Below the pieces are notes generated by a model. It saw only the letters and a list, made by a program, of their open reading frames with translations. It was not told where the DNA came from and ran no database searches. This document shows, piece by piece, positions 6,333 to 6,889 of a stretch of 6,889 nt of DNA (its first letter is position 1; each line of letters starts with the position of its first letter). The stretch spans positions 1-6,889 of the forward strand of contig JBKPBQ010000563.1 in NCBI GenBank assembly GCA_046726955.1. Reading direction: 5' to 3'. The position numbers were made by a program, and so were the translations under genes. This stretch comes from CAVPGH01 sp046726955 (GTDB lineage: Bacteria; Acidobacteriota; Vicinamibacteria; Fen-336).

Positions 6333-6889
6333 TCACTCCCGCCGTGAGGGCTTCTTCACCGTCCGCTCCGGAGGCAGGCTCTCCGACGGGTGGTTCGGCG
6401 GCGGGGCGACGTGCGGCGGGCGGGCGTCGGGGAGTGCCAAAGCCACGAGCTCCGCGGGCACGCTCTCGCCCGAGATCGCGGCCACGACGTACTGATGGCC
6501 CTGGTGCATGAACGTCATGGGCGCCGTGTTCGTGCGCGCGGGGATGTCGACCCTGGCGACCTCCTTGCCCGTCTTCTTGTCCACCGCGCGGAAGTGCGGC
6601 TCGCCGCCGCGTCCCTCGCCGTACATGAGGAGCGTCTTCGTGACGAGCAGGTTCGCGTGGGAGTCCTGGCCGGTGTTGCCGAGCTTGACGCCCTTGAGCG
6701 CGGGGTGGTTCCGCACGAACGCCGGGGTGTCGCCGTTCGGGATCTCCCACACCTTGTCGCCACGGTTCAGGTCGTAGGCCACGATGCGTCCGTAGGGCGG
6801 CTTGAGCAGCGGCAGCGGGTCGAGGCCCGGCCCGCCACGGGGCCCGTACATGCCCGCGGCGTTGTCGGTCACGTAGAGCGAGGTAACGC
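6333..6889 (-). CDS. PQQ-dependent dehydrogenase-like quinoprotein, C-terminal part only
   Basis: The gene reads leftward and is cut by the right edge of the window; 184 codons plus the stop are visible, and the frame is open to the edge (VTSLYVTDNAAGMYGP), so the GTG at 6872 is not the true start. The sequence resembles the last blades of soluble, probably periplasmic, quinoprotein dehydrogenases of the glucose/alcohol dehydrogenase superfamily, which oxidise sugars or alcohols with pyrroloquinoline quinone. Seen directly: the blade motif GRIVAYDLNRGDKVWEI, a second blade FRAVDKKTGKEVARVDI, and TAPMTFMHQGHQYVVAAISG, matching the family's terminal PMTY-x-GKQYVV region. After LVALALP comes a Pro- and charge-rich tail of about 31 residues with no recognisable fold. 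PQQ and Ca2+ ligands would lie upstream, outside the window, so substrate and even activity cannot be judged. Its stop is 11 nt from the kinase stop, in convergent orientation. Confidence 0.82.
   Translation of the reverse strand, partial: VTSLYVTDNAAGMYGPRGGPGLDPLPLLKPPYGRIVAYDLNRGDKVWEIPNGDTPAFVRNHPALKGVKLGNTGQDSHANLLVTKTLLMYGEGRGGEPHFRAVDKKTGKEVARVDIPARTNTAPMTFMHQGHQYVVAAISGESVPAELVALALPDARPPHVAPPPNHPSESLPPERTVKKPSRRE

Noticed and set aside
6312..6350. A bidirectional terminator formed by pairing 6312-6318 with 6344-6350.
   Set aside because: The seven-pair stem includes a G-U pair, has a 25-nt loop and lacks a T-run on either strand.

Overview
The window is strongly GC-rich and densely coding. 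It comes from a bacterium and was very probably recovered by Nextera-type (Tn5) shotgun sequencing, because the first 32 bases are library adapter rather than genomic DNA. A GC-rich genome carrying a large Ser/Thr kinase fused to a TolB/PD40-type beta-propeller, beside a PQQ-type quinoprotein and a GH2 glycosidase, fits Acidobacteriota well. That placement is inferred from gene-family habits, not from a marker gene.

Layout: (1) bases 1-32, residual transposase adapter. (2) 33-2576 (+), a 5'-truncated GH2 enzyme most like exo-beta-D-glucosaminidases. (3) a 44-nt gap with a short AT-rich patch and a ribosome binding site. (4) 2621-3607 (+), a zinc-dependent alcohol dehydrogenase of the AdhP type. 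(5) an 80-nt gap holding a hairpin and a -10-like box. (6) 3688-6321 (+), a complete membrane-anchored Ser/Thr kinase with about twelve PD40 repeats in its C-terminal half. (7) an 11-nt convergent gap. (8) 6333-6889 (-), the C-terminal end of a PQQ-dependent dehydrogenase-like beta-propeller that runs off the window. No intergenic stretch exceeds 80 nt. I saw no RNA genes, CRISPR arrays, insertion sequences or attachment sites.

How the genes work together: the glycosidase and the dehydrogenase are co-directional and close enough to share a transcript, but no pathway obviously joins them. The kinase appears to have its own start region and resembles an orphan receptor kinase whose non-cytoplasmic propeller could sense a ligand or partner. 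The quinoprotein converges on it and is probably transcribed independently. The set looks like ordinary chromosomal catabolic and signalling content. I found no convincing evidence of an undescribed system; the most useful observations are the adapter artefact at the 5' end, the acidic active-site triad of the glycosidase, and the apparent double propeller of the kinase.
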